This document shows, piece after piece, positions 48,553 to 64,000 of a stretch of 64,000 bases of DNA. How positions within the stretch are numbered: position 1 is the stretch's first letter; each line of letters opens with the position of its first letter. The stretch is from Amblyornis subalaris (taxonomy: Eukaryota > Chordata > Aves > Passeriformes > Ptilonorhynchidae), in NCBI GenBank assembly GCA_018881555.1, contig JACAXG010000065.1, positions 1,077,042-1,141,041 of the forward strand, written 5' to 3'. The position numbers and the translations under genes are program-made. The notes beneath the pieces are model-generated. The model ran no database searches, was not told the origin of the DNA, and saw only the letters and a list, made by a program, of their open reading frames with translations.

Positions 48553-50095
48553 GCATAATAAGCAATTTGAAAGTTGCACAGACCAGCATTTAAGTTAACT
48601 CTGTGCCTGCAGCAGGTTGCACTACAATCTAGATTGAAATGCACAGTTTAAAATATCCACCCAAAGTGCCCTTTCACAAAGACAAAGAGTATCTCCACTT
48701 GATTCTTTTTAGCCACTATATTCAGTGGTTAATTAGAAGCATGCACTGGAGATATACTGCATGGGAAGAAAAAAAACCTGTTTTGGAAAACAGCCATACN
48801 CTCACGTACTTTAGGCAGCTCTACTAGTATAATCAGCTTCAAAACAAGAGCAGTGTTTAGATTTATCTGACCTGAGAATTTGGCCCTTTTTTTCTATTTT
48901 TTTAATTGACCTAAGAACATAGAGCAGCCTTTTTGTTCTGCACTTAAATTGTATCTGAAGTTCTAGTCTTCTAAAGAAATACTCACTGAAGCAGAGTACA
49001 TTCCACTTTTTAAGAGACTTTTTAAAAAGCCAACTTACTATGACTTGTGTTAATTTTAAATTATCATAAAAATGACTGAAGTTGGATGCAGTACCCTATT
49101 TCCCTAGCCTACTTCCCTCCATTGCTTTCACCAGGCAAACTGTGTTTGTGGAAAGACCAGGGATTTTGGGAGAGAATAGCAAATGAATGTGAAGAGTTCA
49201 GGACTGACTGCAGGAGTGACTTGTGACACATAGGTCTTGTTGATAGCCCAGGAATTTCATTATATACTCTTCAGTGCCATCTGCTGTAACCAGATGCATT
49301 CAAAAACTTAAGAAATAATCAAATAGCCAGTCTCAATAGCTGCATGGCAGGGAAATTATCTAACTCTAGGCTTAGGTCTACAGGGGTAGAATACCATGAA
49401 GGAATCAAGCACACATCATTGCCAAAGATGAAGAACTTGGTCACAACTATGGACAGGTTCTTACAGCTTTTTGCCTCACTTTCTTAAGCTGCAGCAGAAT
49501 AACCTTTACACAATTTGTGCCTGTGAGAATTGTTGCTTTAGCACCACATCACCTCCTCCAACCAAGCAGGGACAGAACCNCACCTGCTGGTATGACTTGA
49601 GAGCAGCTGTCCATTTCGTGTTCACCCTGTGAAACTGGGAAACAGAAGTCAAGAAACAATATCTTCCAAGGTAGAGATCGGATTTGGGTGCCTAGACTCC
49701 AAAAACCTAAACTGTTAAGGCAATGGCAAAGTCTTTATCTCCTCTACCACCAACCGTTAAAGCTGCTTTGTTAGGTGAAGCAAATATAGCTCCATTATGC
49801 ATTAGGTTCTCTTAATGTCTTTTCTGCAGTTATTGCAAAAAAAATAATGATGACTTTTGTATGTTTCTTAGAGCAAGTGTACAATGGGATTGATTATATC
49901 CATTCTGTCCTTCAGGATTTAGATAGAGCTCTAGAGCTCGCAGTCTTAGAGAACAACTTTCTGCTAGGAAGTCATTTTTTCCAACAGGAATTCCACAGTG
50001 GGTTGTTCATCACAAGTTACATGACATATTTTCCAATAGAAGATTTCATAATATTCANGTACTGAACATTTTGTCTGTGTGAATGATACGCCATA
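48553..50095. other. AT-rich intergenic DNA
   Basis: Nothing recognisable beyond short chance open frames. Confidence 0.5.
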
Positions 50096-50300
50096 GCATC
50101 ATAGAATCATAACAGTTGTAAAAGACCTCGGAGAAAAAGTCCGACCTTTGCCCAAATACCACCATGACCTCTAAACTATAACACAAAGTGCCACTCCATG
50201 ATCTGGTTTTTGTTAGCTTTAGGACACTTTAACTTTGATAGGGACTCCATTGCTCTGGAGTCTACAGACAGACACACTGAAAAATTTCCTATACGAAAAA
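50096..50300 (-). mobile_element. CR1 LINE 3'-end fragment, antisense, diverged
   Basis: Begins with the CR1 tail in reverse (ATCATAGAATCATAACAG), followed by AAAAGACCTCGGAGA and a diverged match to the rest of the CR1 3' end up to about 50300. The divergence suggests an old copy. Confidence 0.75.
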
Positions 50301-53300
50301 CCTCTTTGTCTAAATAGTCAAGATAAAGGAAAAGAAAAACATAACAAACGTTTTTTGCTTTTTCACACTGTGAAATTACAGCCAGTAGCACCTGCAATGC
50401 ATTTCCAGAATGAAGAGCACTGTAGGTTTAGCAAAGCACCACCAGCAGTTTGTTGGTTTTTGCATAGTAGTATTTATCTGTTCTGGGATATTTGTGGCAT
50501 TCTCTATACTTAGATTGGCAAATACCACAAATTCCACGATAAATTTAAACACTGTGAGTGATAAATGTCAAGCTTTTAATAGCACGCACTGTCCCTCTGT
50601 CACCACATGACCCTATTTGGATATTGCACAATCACTATCACTGTATAATTTCTTATACAAGAAATAGTCTTTACAGCATTTTCAGCAGTAATATGTTTCC
50701 TTTGTATAAGCAATGGAACCCTTTGTATATGTCTTGCAGAAAGAAGAGCTTGCAGGATACTGTTCCTGGTGATTTCATGTGCTTTTTATTCACAAAAGTA
50801 AAGTCAGAACGCAGTTTCCTATTTTTGCTAGGTGCCAGTAGAACAGGCAGGATTCTCGACCTTAGTTGAAATCAAAGGGCAGAAAAAGTTTGATGACAAC
50901 AGATGACAATATATTTCATCAGAAGGAAAAGTCTACAAATCTATTGCTGCAGCCAATAAATTACAGAATGTGACAACAGACATTGCAAACATTTTGTTTG
51001 GGAATTTTTTACACTTTCAGCAGTATATGATGTATACAGGTTACATCTGAAAATCAAATCTTTTAGACACTTTTAGACTTTAGGTTGTAAGAAGGAAAGA
51101 GTATTTCACATTGTCACTAAAAACACTTAAGTTCTGATCTCAAAATTCCAAAATTCTGAGGTTTACTTCAGAGCGCAAAACTAAATCAGGAATTAACTTC
51201 TGTCTTAGGAACGAGGCTACAAAATATTCTTGGTTTTGTCTTACTAAAATATCTCTGTGATGTTTCTGACCAGAAATATTTTCTTTCCAACTTCAACTAT
51301 GCTAATTCTGTAGCAGGGAGTACTCATTTTCTGTGTGGTATAGACGTGGTCTCTAAAACTTGTTACCAAGTCAGGGATGCTCTTCCATTGCAAAGTTAAT
51401 GAGAATGCTTAGGAAAAATGGGAAAATGTTTGTATGCATATATATGCACATATACGTATAAATCTATTTCTGTGTACGTGTATATATGTGTCTATATATA
51501 TATGCTATCACAGCAAACACTTTGGAGAATCCAAAAACATATGCAAGTGAAAATATCACCAGCAATAGCACAAAAACTTATTTTCCTATGTACAGTGAAG
51601 ATATCAATTCCATGCAAGTCTCTTTCAAAGTCTGTTCAATTTAACTGCCAAAATATATGGGCAAAAGACCAAGAGCTGCTGCATTACTGCGGTTTGTCTG
51701 GTTGCCATACAGAGCTGAGCTGCACAAGAAAGCTCAAACTCAATTAAAATAAATCTGAAATTATTTCCACGCCAGTAAGACTAGCAACACCTACGATCAG
51801 TTTTGTAAATGATTGCATCACATATTAGAGGTTCTGTNTTTTACAATACCTTACACTACAAGCTAAAAGTATATCTGGGCATTTTGTAGTACCTCACAAT
51901 GCATTGTGACACTTAGTAAGCCATACATTAAATACCTACTATATATTCATCCCTGCAAATACATTTGGCTTTTTAAATATGGATCAAAAATCATTAAGCA
52001 TTTGTAAGAATAAAACCACAGATCGTATGTTTCACATTTCTACATATACAAACTGGCTGTCTGCTATGAGTCCAGTGTTTTAATTATGGATGAAAAAACA
52101 TGGTAATGAACATGAATTCACAACCAATGCTGAATTAGTAACTCAACTGGTTAATGATATTAATTTCAATAATCGGTTACTCAAATTGTCAAACTAATNG
52201 ATAATGAAGTCAGAAGTTTGGTGCAAGGAAGGTGTCTTCTGATTAACCTGTAATAGAAAACTGAGAAGGAAATGATTACTTTTAATCTTTCACCCAAAGT
52301 GAAGTTACAGACACTGAATGTCCTTGATTTAACTGGTGGAAAATAATGTTTTCTTGTAGGTGGTGTTTCTTGACAAGGAAGAATCACTCAGTTTAGGTGC
52401 TAAATTCAAGACATAATTCATGCTAAAGAAGTGGTTTTTTCTTATGACGTTTTCAGTGGTTTTTCTTTAAAATCTGTTGAGATTTCTATTTCTTCTCCCT
52501 TCTGGCTGAGATTTCTTCTCTCCTCTGACTTATCAGAGAATCAGAGCGTTGTAAACACATATATAAAACAGAATCAAAGTAGACAATTTTCTTGTTTAAG
52601 GTCAATGGTTTTTTTTCTGTTTAGGTTTGGGGTTTGGTTTGTTTTTTAACATAAAATAACAACAGTTTTTGAAGATAGAATTCTGTGTCCTGAAAATAAT
52701 TTATATAATCAAAATAAAAAATAAATAAGATTTAATGTGAAATTTAGTGTCAGAACTCATCTATTACATAAACAAGAGGATATGGTTTGTATTTCCTAAA
52801 TTTTTTTCCTTCCTTGGTATGAGCTACTGTAAAATCACTGTGCAACATGCTGTGGAAGATCTCCCCACACCTACCAGCCCAGTAATATGTGCCTCCCAGA
52901 CCCTTTCCTTCCCAGAAGGCAATCAGCTACACTTTTCATCTGTTTGCTTTCTCAGCTGAGGCAGCCACAACCAGCTACAGAGAGCTGTGGGAGGGGGATA
53001 AATGTGTGGCAGGAGTTGCTGTGCTGCAGCATTTCCAGCATCTCTAGAAGAGCTGGAGTTGCAGACCCTCTCTAATATCCAGGAGCTACTCTGTTTCCCT
53101 TTGAGCATCACCTTTTTGCAAAAACATATCCAGAAGCCACAACATAACTCATAAGGCACTTGGGACCCTTTGGAAAGAAAGCTCATGTAGTCCTCATTAT
53201 CATTGACCATGATAATGTCAACGATAATGTTAATCATCCTTTCTGGTGATCTAAACCTGAGGAGATTAGAGACTCAGAACTAATCTTTAAGCTCTTTCTT

Positions 53301-56300
53301 ACTGCCTTGCTACCTTCATCTTATTTGGTACCTTCCCAGACTTATTATATCATTTACATGCTATATAAATCTATGTCAATAAAGCTTTATGCTTCGTCCA
53401 CTTTTTCCTCTGTATGTTTATATATCTTCTGGTTAAAAATGTTTCTAAAATACAATTCATCTCTTCTATGAGAGCATACTACCCTGTATTTGGTTGACAA
53501 CATATGTACTGTATTTTGTGAATTCTAGCTTTATGATGAAATGTAAAATTGCCACCAGGTATATTAACTTGTGCTAATGCCTGCTGTATTCACTTCATCC
53601 AATATTATTCACACAGGACAGCTTAATCATAAATTAAATCCATCCTTTAACTATATGACAGCATTATAAATTTGTTCCAATAATTAACATTTCTCTATGC
53701 TGACTTCTTAAGTTTCAACAATGGTAGCCATCCTCAGGAGAAAAAGCAAAGGTAATTAGTATTATACTAACTTCCTGAATTGCTTCTTTCTGAAGTGTAA
53801 AGAGTGAGATTTACTAACTCAATTTAATCATTCAATTTTATAGTTTTTTATTCTTTTTCTTGTGTCTTAATAATGACAGAGGCTTCTGTCACAGGTTGCT
53901 TCAGGGTAGGACTGGGTTTAGCAAGCATCAATATACAGGCCCCATATACAGTTATCCAACTATTGTTTTTTGTATTGTAGTGTTACTGTTGTAGATTAAT
54001 CTGTCTGTCACATATATTTAGTCACCCAATGTTTTCAAAGTATAAAACCCTCTCATTCTACATTAAAAAAATTATCACTCTACAAAATTCAATTATTCAA
54101 GCCAAAAATTTTCCTATTAGTGCTTTGCCTCAGGCTGACTTTCTTAAAGCTTTAGTTAAAACAGCCTTTTAAGAGAAGATTAGTGCAAAGTAGACAACTA
54201 TCAAATTTATGACTCTACTACCAATTTTTAAGGAACCTTTAAGCACGAACAAGTGAGGTCTGAAACATCTCCTTATTTCCTGTCAAAAAAAATCTACCTT
54301 TTTAAGCAGAATCACAGTATTTTCAGATCCTTAGCATATACTTCATAGAGGTATTACAAGCATTGTGTTTTGATCACGATTCTCAATACTCATCAAATGC
54401 CAACACGATCCTCAATCTACAAGAAAAGTTTTCTGTAAGATCCAAGGGTCAGCCAGCTGTGGTAATACCCCAATGCCCTTCAGTCAAAAGCATAAATACT
54501 GGGCAGTGTTACTCTGTCTGCCAGAACACACAATAAGATTTTGTCTCAGCTCTTGCTGATGTATGTCAGTATTTCTTAATAGTATATAGCCCTTCTTATT
54601 GAATAAAGCTTCTTTATGTAGCTTAAAAATCACGTCAGGCTGACTTACGCAGAATTTCTTCACTCCATTGTACAGACAGANCAGCAAGGACCTGCAAAGT
54701 TGCAAATAAGAAGACACCCTTCAGTGTGGCAGACAGGTCTTTTGCCAGGTATTTGCACTGCTTTTCAAAATGTGTGTGTTGAATCTATACTTTGGCTAAA
54801 CATTGTTTCCTGCTTTCAATGGAATCTCATCAAATCAGCGAAGGTTAGCTGTGATCCTTTACTCTTCAAATTAATGTCAATGTCTTCATTAGCTGAGGTG
54901 TTTCAGGGGTGAAGATTGTTGATCACAACAGGGTTTTGGTACAGATGTTTTTTAATCTACCTTTTTCAAGGAAATATACAAAATAGTTTTACCTATCATA
55001 TAGGTGCTCTGCAGTTAATTTCTGCATTCAATTCCGCCATCTTCATTTGCCATGCAAAATGTATAACACATTAAGTCTTGCAAATGTAAACAGAAGGCAA
55101 AGTGTAATAGTGGCATCTCCTATCAGTGTTTTGAATCCTAGATTATGNGACTTAACACTCAAATTCCTCTGAATCAAATCAGATCTAGTTTTGGTTCTAG
55201 AAATAGTTACTATAATGCCCATACCATTGAATTACTAGTTTTCACTGCATTGAGTGGGAATACATCATTTTCAATGGCCAAAATATGGGACTATTGCACT
55301 AAAAATTAATGCATCTGGAAAAACTCTGTAAGAGAAAAAGGGTAAGGTATTGATACTTTTTAGTCCTGTCCTGCCTGTATGCAAGCACATGACTATTTTG
55401 TACAATCCTTGCTGCTCATATCCATTTCCACAAACTGTGAATTACAAACCCTGAAATGTCTATGGAAGGAATTTTTCCATCAGTCTTGCAATCAGCAGCT
55501 TCCTTCAATTCCCTCCTCATGCCCACATGCTCAGTGGTGAATCCCTGACCAGAGCTGTGAATGTGGTGCCAGCTGTTGCCTGCCATTCCTGACCTATCAG
55601 TCAGAGCCAGTCAAGGCAGGCATCCACTGGGGCAGACTTAGCACGCCCTTTGCATACTTGCTTAACATTTTAAGCTCCAATTAGTTGCAATTTATGTCCA
55701 GTATCACCCTACTAATTCACACTAATACCTGAGATAACCTTTCTCCCCAGCCAAATCTTTCAAATTAGAAATCAAGACCAAGTGAAAAAAGTTCAATGGT
55801 TCTGAACAACGATATGGAAAAGTAGTTGGCAAACATCTGTGTTGGTCAGACATCTGGAAGAGTTCCCACGTTTTCAAGATATACAAAATTTCTCCATGGT
55901 GTGAACTTTGGAGTAATTCTCTTCTGTGGGAACCTTCTTGAGAAGAGTGGAGGCTGTTGGCTTTGCCCTAACAGATTCACTGGTTAATTAATTTGCGCTT
56001 TTTTTGTGAAAAGCCCTATTTGCAGCAATATTTCAGTAACACTGTGTGCAGTATGAGTATTTCATATTTATGTTTAAATTTCCATACTGTTAAAATTTCA
56101 TTTTTATGTTTGCCTAAAATATTTAAATGCATCTCCAAACTGTAAAATGTTTAAAATGTCATATTTATGTTTAAATTATGTTTATATTTGATGATTCTGT
56201 CCAACTTCTCTGCTCAGCCCCCAAAACATCTAGAAATATTTGAATATTTTAACTGCAAGCAGATGGTAGGAAATTACAGTGGTCCCCCAGTAATGTGTCT

Positions 56301-57497
56301 TCTAATGATATGTAAATTAGAGGCAAACACTAAATACATCTTCATATTTTCAAAGAGTAAAATGAGTTCTACGTAATCACAGATCACACCTAAAGACCAT
56401 TTTTACCACCTTTCAAGAAAATAAGAGGTAAGAGGAACAGAAAGTTTCCCAGCAGACATGTAAACCATTCTTTTTTTAATTAGCAATGGGGTATAAAATT
56501 AGCATAAAGTCTCATTTTTTCAAGCAGCTCCAGTGACACTCAGCTAACTAACTACATACACAGTTTGATAAATGCTTTAACTGATTTCCTAAATCAAACT
56601 TAGGGATATACCACTTTGTACATAGTTCAAACTATGACACTGACTGGTTCCAATGTTTTTACGAAAACTTCCCAGATCATTCTGTACTTCCCCTTTTAGT
56701 TACTACTTTTTGAGAAAATCAAAGAGCCCAGTTATAAAACGTCTTGATGAGGAACACAAATGCTAATGGAAAGTGTGCAGTTTATGATTGTAGTATCTGG
56801 GTCAAATAGCAAGAAAGGATAGCAAAGATTAAGGATTAAAAATTGCCTAAGACATATGAATGATGATGTGAAAATAATTGTGATTATAAAAATTGTGTGT
56901 TTATTCAGCAAAAGTTTGATTCCCGTGCATTAGTACGATAAAGACTTCACTTCTTTATCTCTGGCTTTAAAGAGATAGGGGAAGATGAGTAAGCTGTCAG
57001 TTTTAATTAATGTTTTGTCATAAATATTTATAGCCCACAGAAAACAATTGTATGACTCTTTAGGATTGAGCTAATTATTTATAAATCACATTCTAAACGT
57101 ATTAACATAATTCTTTTACAGAAGCCTTGGCTTTTAATAAGTTAATATTAAAATGTCTGAGTTACAATAAATGCAATAGAAGAATCTTTCTGAACTGACT
57201 GAGCGAGCAGGAGAGGTTTCCTTTCACTTGTTCCACTTACTGGATCTACCTTCAAGGCTTTTTCTTTATAAGCCTTGAAATATATTGCTTCTTTTGTTTG
57301 AAGTTGCAAAGTTAAAACTATAAAGTGTAAATTCTTACTAATAGAAAACCATGACCTAACATGCCTACATCAGTTAGGACATGGATGCAGTAAAAGTATT
57401 CATGAGGTCTGATGGGAGTTTCCAAATCCCACGTTTAGCCTCATTTTTTTGACCAAGAGATACTTAAAATAAAACAAAAGACACTCATTTGTAGGTT
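50301..57497. other. AT-rich intergenic DNA downstream of ACTC1
   Basis: No gene recognised. It includes a TA/CA-rich stretch (about 51435-51505), a 9-bp perfect hairpin (53195-53217) and spaced AT-rich repeats at 56060-56180. It probably separates the ACTC1 3' end from regulatory DNA belonging to either gene. Confidence 0.5.
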
Positions 57498-57514
57498 GCA
57501 AGTCCCAGATCTTG

Positions 57515-57520
57515 TTTATT
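57515..57520 (-). terminator. ACTC1: ACTC1 poly(A) signal
   Basis: AATAAA on the minus strand, about 153 bp after the ACTC1 stop codon, giving a 3'UTR of about 170-180 nt. This is in line with the short 3'UTR of vertebrate cardiac actin mRNAs. Cleavage is expected near 57495-57503. Confidence 0.8.
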
Positions 57521-57672
57521 TATAAAGCAATAAATATTAGAAGCACAAATAAATTGCACGGGTGTGTAAACAAACTGTACAATGACTGAAGAGTTCGGGA
57601 AGGTTTGCCAGAAGACTCCAAGAAGCATATTGTCGTCATCCTGAGTGGGAAGTAAATTGAGGGAAAAAGTGC

Positions 57673-62341
<4,669 letters not shown>

Positions 62342-62760
62342 TCAGCCGCTTTCTTCTCCGCGTTTTAAAAGCCGCCCCAGCGTGCAGGACGCTCAATTAG
62401 GGTGTCATTAGCGGAACTCTCGGGCCGCAGATAGAAACGGGAGGGAAAGCTTTTTAAATCGCAGAGATCTGTCGTGCCCAGAANGCTTCGGCGGCAGCGA
62501 AGCGTCCGCCCCGTCGGACGGCGGCGGCCGATGCTGCGCGGGGGGCGGGCGGGGGCGGGCGGTGTCCCCGGGAGAAACAGCGCTCAGCCGGGAGCCGCAC
62601 GGCCCGAGCATCGGCTGCACCTGCGCGACCGGCATCCGCCGCCCGGCGGTGCCTCCCGTCCATCCCTCCCACGTATCCCATCCCGTCCCGTCCCGTGCCA
62701 TCCCACGCATCGCACCCAACCCCTCCCTGCCTGCTCCGCGGGTGCCTCCGCGCTACTCAC

Positions 62761-62805
62761 CAGACCAGCACCGGCGGCGGGGGGGGGCAGCGGAGGAGAC
62801 CCTGG
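62761..62805 (-). other. ACTC1: noncoding exon 1 of ACTC1 (5' end estimated)
   Basis: A CTG|GTGAGTAG donor ends the exon at 62761. The transcription start is placed about 27-30 bp downstream of the TATA box, near 62805, giving a first exon of about 45 nt. The donor is clear in the sequence; the start is inferred. Confidence 0.65.
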
Positions 62806-62831
62806 GTGCTGGCTCGGCGGAGACGCCCCAA

Positions 62832-62837
62832 TTTATA
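62832..62837 (-). promoter_or_regulatory. ACTC1: ACTC1 TATA box
   Basis: TATAAA (in GGGTATAAATTGGGG) on the gene strand, 46 bp upstream of CArG box 1 and about 71 bp upstream of the exon 1 donor. Cardiac actin promoters are TATA-type. Confidence 0.85.
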
Positions 62838-62882
62838 CCCCCCGAGGGGCAGCGTCGTCCGGGGCCGGGGCAGCCACCTTCT

Positions 62883-62892
62883 CCTTATTTGG
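62883..62892 (-). promoter_or_regulatory. ACTC1: CArG box 1 (SRF site), perfect consensus
   Basis: CCAAATAAGG on the gene strand, a perfect CC(A/T)6GG serum response factor site. In vertebrate cardiac actin genes this proximal CArG is required for muscle-specific expression. Confidence 0.9.
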
Positions 62893-62922
62893 TCGGCTCC
62901 GCGCCATTGAGCGGCCGCGCAG

Positions 62923-62932
62923 CCATGAATGG
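62923..62932 (-). promoter_or_regulatory. ACTC1: CArG-like box 2
   Basis: CCATTCATGG on the gene strand: the CC and GG ends are kept, with one C in the A/T core. It lies 40 bp upstream of box 1 and matches the known upstream CArG-like elements of cardiac actin promoters. Confidence 0.7.
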
Positions 62933-62968
62933 AGCCGGGCCAGCCCCGGCNCAGCGCGGCCGCCCGGC

Positions 62969-62978
62969 CCATGTAAGG
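62969..62978 (-). promoter_or_regulatory. ACTC1: CArG-like box 3
   Basis: CCTTACATGG on the gene strand, with one C in the A/T core. It lies 46 bp upstream of box 2. Confidence 0.7.
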
Positions 62979-63014
62979 CAGGCGCGGGGCAGCGCGGCCC
63001 CGGCCGCCGCATGG

Positions 63015-63024
63015 CCAAATAGGG
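63015..63024 (-). promoter_or_regulatory. ACTC1: CArG-like box 4
   Basis: CCCTATTTGG on the gene strand (CCAAATAGGG on plus), one base off the consensus. It lies 46 bp upstream of box 3, completing a four-member array. Confidence 0.75.
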
Positions 63025-63240
63025 AGCCCAGCGCAGCCCCCGGGGGTCAGCGCCGCAGGGCAGGGGCCTCCGCGCCGCCCTCCCGCCGCGCCCGCAGCGC
63101 GGCTCGGCCCCGGGGTCAGCACCCGCCGGGTGCCGGGCCAGGTGCAGCCGGGAACGCGGCGCCTCACACTCGTGGTGCTCGGGCTTGGAGGAGGGTGCGA
63201 GGAAACCCGCGCGGGTGTTTTCTCCCGGCTTGTCATTTTT

Positions 63241-64000
63241 CCACCGAAAAAGAAAAGGCCAGTCGAGCTCCTATTTAATCAACGAGTGCTGAGGTTACTT
63301 CACTGCCGACCACTGATGCTCCTCTCCTGCATGGCGACAGCATCTGATGTCTGTGTTGCCTTAGGAAGGAGCAGTGCACACTCAATTTCTTTTAAACTTT
63401 GATGAGCACATGCAGCAAAAATCACCCTTTTCTCTGCTCTTGGCTGACATCCGTAGCACAAAATGGGATCTGCTCATTTATGTTAATATGCATATACTTA
63501 AACTCCCCATTTTTGCTCTTTTAATGCACACCGAATCAGTGAGAGATAGTAATATGTCTAGGGCAGAGGACGAGATATGGGAATAGCTTGGACAAAAACC
63601 AGCTATGGTATTAATGTAATGTGACAGTTGTTTTCCTGCTCAGTTGTTGAAACATCCACATTGATAATTTGTTCCAGCGGTGGAACCTAGAAAATCCATG
63701 TGTCTTCAGGACTTTTTTTTGTTTGTTAAAAATAGAAAGACTGGAGAGGCATCCCTTGAGTGGGTTTGGTCTGGTATGCAAAAGCAGAGATTGTCAACTC
63801 ACGTCCCAGAGAAACTCATTATAATGTGGAGTGCAGTGTCCTCGAGGAGCTCAGCTTGTAAACTGCCCCATGTCTGCCTGCAACACAGTGCCGGGATGGA
63901 GTGGGATAGAACTAAGGTTTGGGACAGAAGGGAATGGTGAGATTCAAAGTCAAGAGGGGAACACTCAAATGGATCAGCTGCTTGAAAACAGGTCCAGTTT
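63241..64000. other. ACTC1 upstream flank
   Basis: AT-richer DNA upstream of the ACTC1 promoter island with no gene recognised. Open frames of 90 codons or fewer look like chance. Confidence 0.5.

Noticed and set aside
62474..63278. Plus- and minus-strand open frames of 159-238 codons over the ACTC1 promoter
   Set aside because: These are stop-poor CpG-island frames of Arg/Pro/Ala/Gly, spanning the TATA box, CArG array and noncoding exon 1. No domain is visible.

Overview
This is a vertebrate, almost certainly avian, genomic window. It holds two intact spliced genes, both on the minus strand: GJD2 (connexin 36/35, about 32.7-35.7 kb) and ACTC1 (alpha-cardiac actin, about 57.5-63.0 kb). Avian origin is inferred from CR1 LINE fragments with the bird-type 3' end (octamer related to ATTCTATG), bird-type retroviral LTRs, small introns, AT-rich intergenic DNA and two CpG islands confined to the gene 5' ends. 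GJD2 and ACTC1 are also neighbours in the same orientation on human 15q14, so this is conserved vertebrate synteny. The species cannot be named from sequence alone.

Layout. 1-32.7 kb: AT-rich DNA downstream of GJD2 with no supportable gene. It contains a 0.9-kb antisense CR1 (7808-8719), a 0.5-kb sense CR1 (25915-26442), microsatellites and one possible decayed coding remnant (16.4-16.76 kb). 32.7-36.1 kb: GJD2, with two coding exons, a 615-bp GC-rich intron and a CpG-island promoter. 36-57.5 kb: the GJD2-ACTC1 intergenic interval, where most retroelements sit: a solo LTR of about 306 bp (40514-40819), a decayed retroviral pol remnant (42729-43850), a solo LTR of about 1 kb (47551-48552) and a CR1 fragment (50096-50300). 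57.5-63.2 kb: ACTC1, with six coding exons, one noncoding first exon, a TATA box and a four-member CArG-box array. 63.2-64 kb: ACTC1 upstream flank.

Both coding sequences were rebuilt exon by exon from the sequence. GJD2 gives 71 + 844 bp = 304 codons plus stop. ACTC1 gives 129+325+162+192+182+144 bp = 377 codons plus stop. All junctions are GT-AG with consistent phase and no disruption. The two genes share no pathway: GJD2 forms electrical synapses between neurons (and links beta cells in mammals), while ACTC1 is the sarcomeric thin-filament actin of heart and embryonic muscle. Each promoter carries elements that fit its tissue: REST/NRSE-like motifs clustered in GJD2 intron 1, and SRF (CArG) sites upstream of ACTC1.

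I found no new multi-gene system. The observations most worth following up are the NRSE-like cluster in GJD2 intron 1, a very compact predicted G-quadruplex in the GJD2 3'UTR, and the unidentified coding-like remnant near 16.5 kb.
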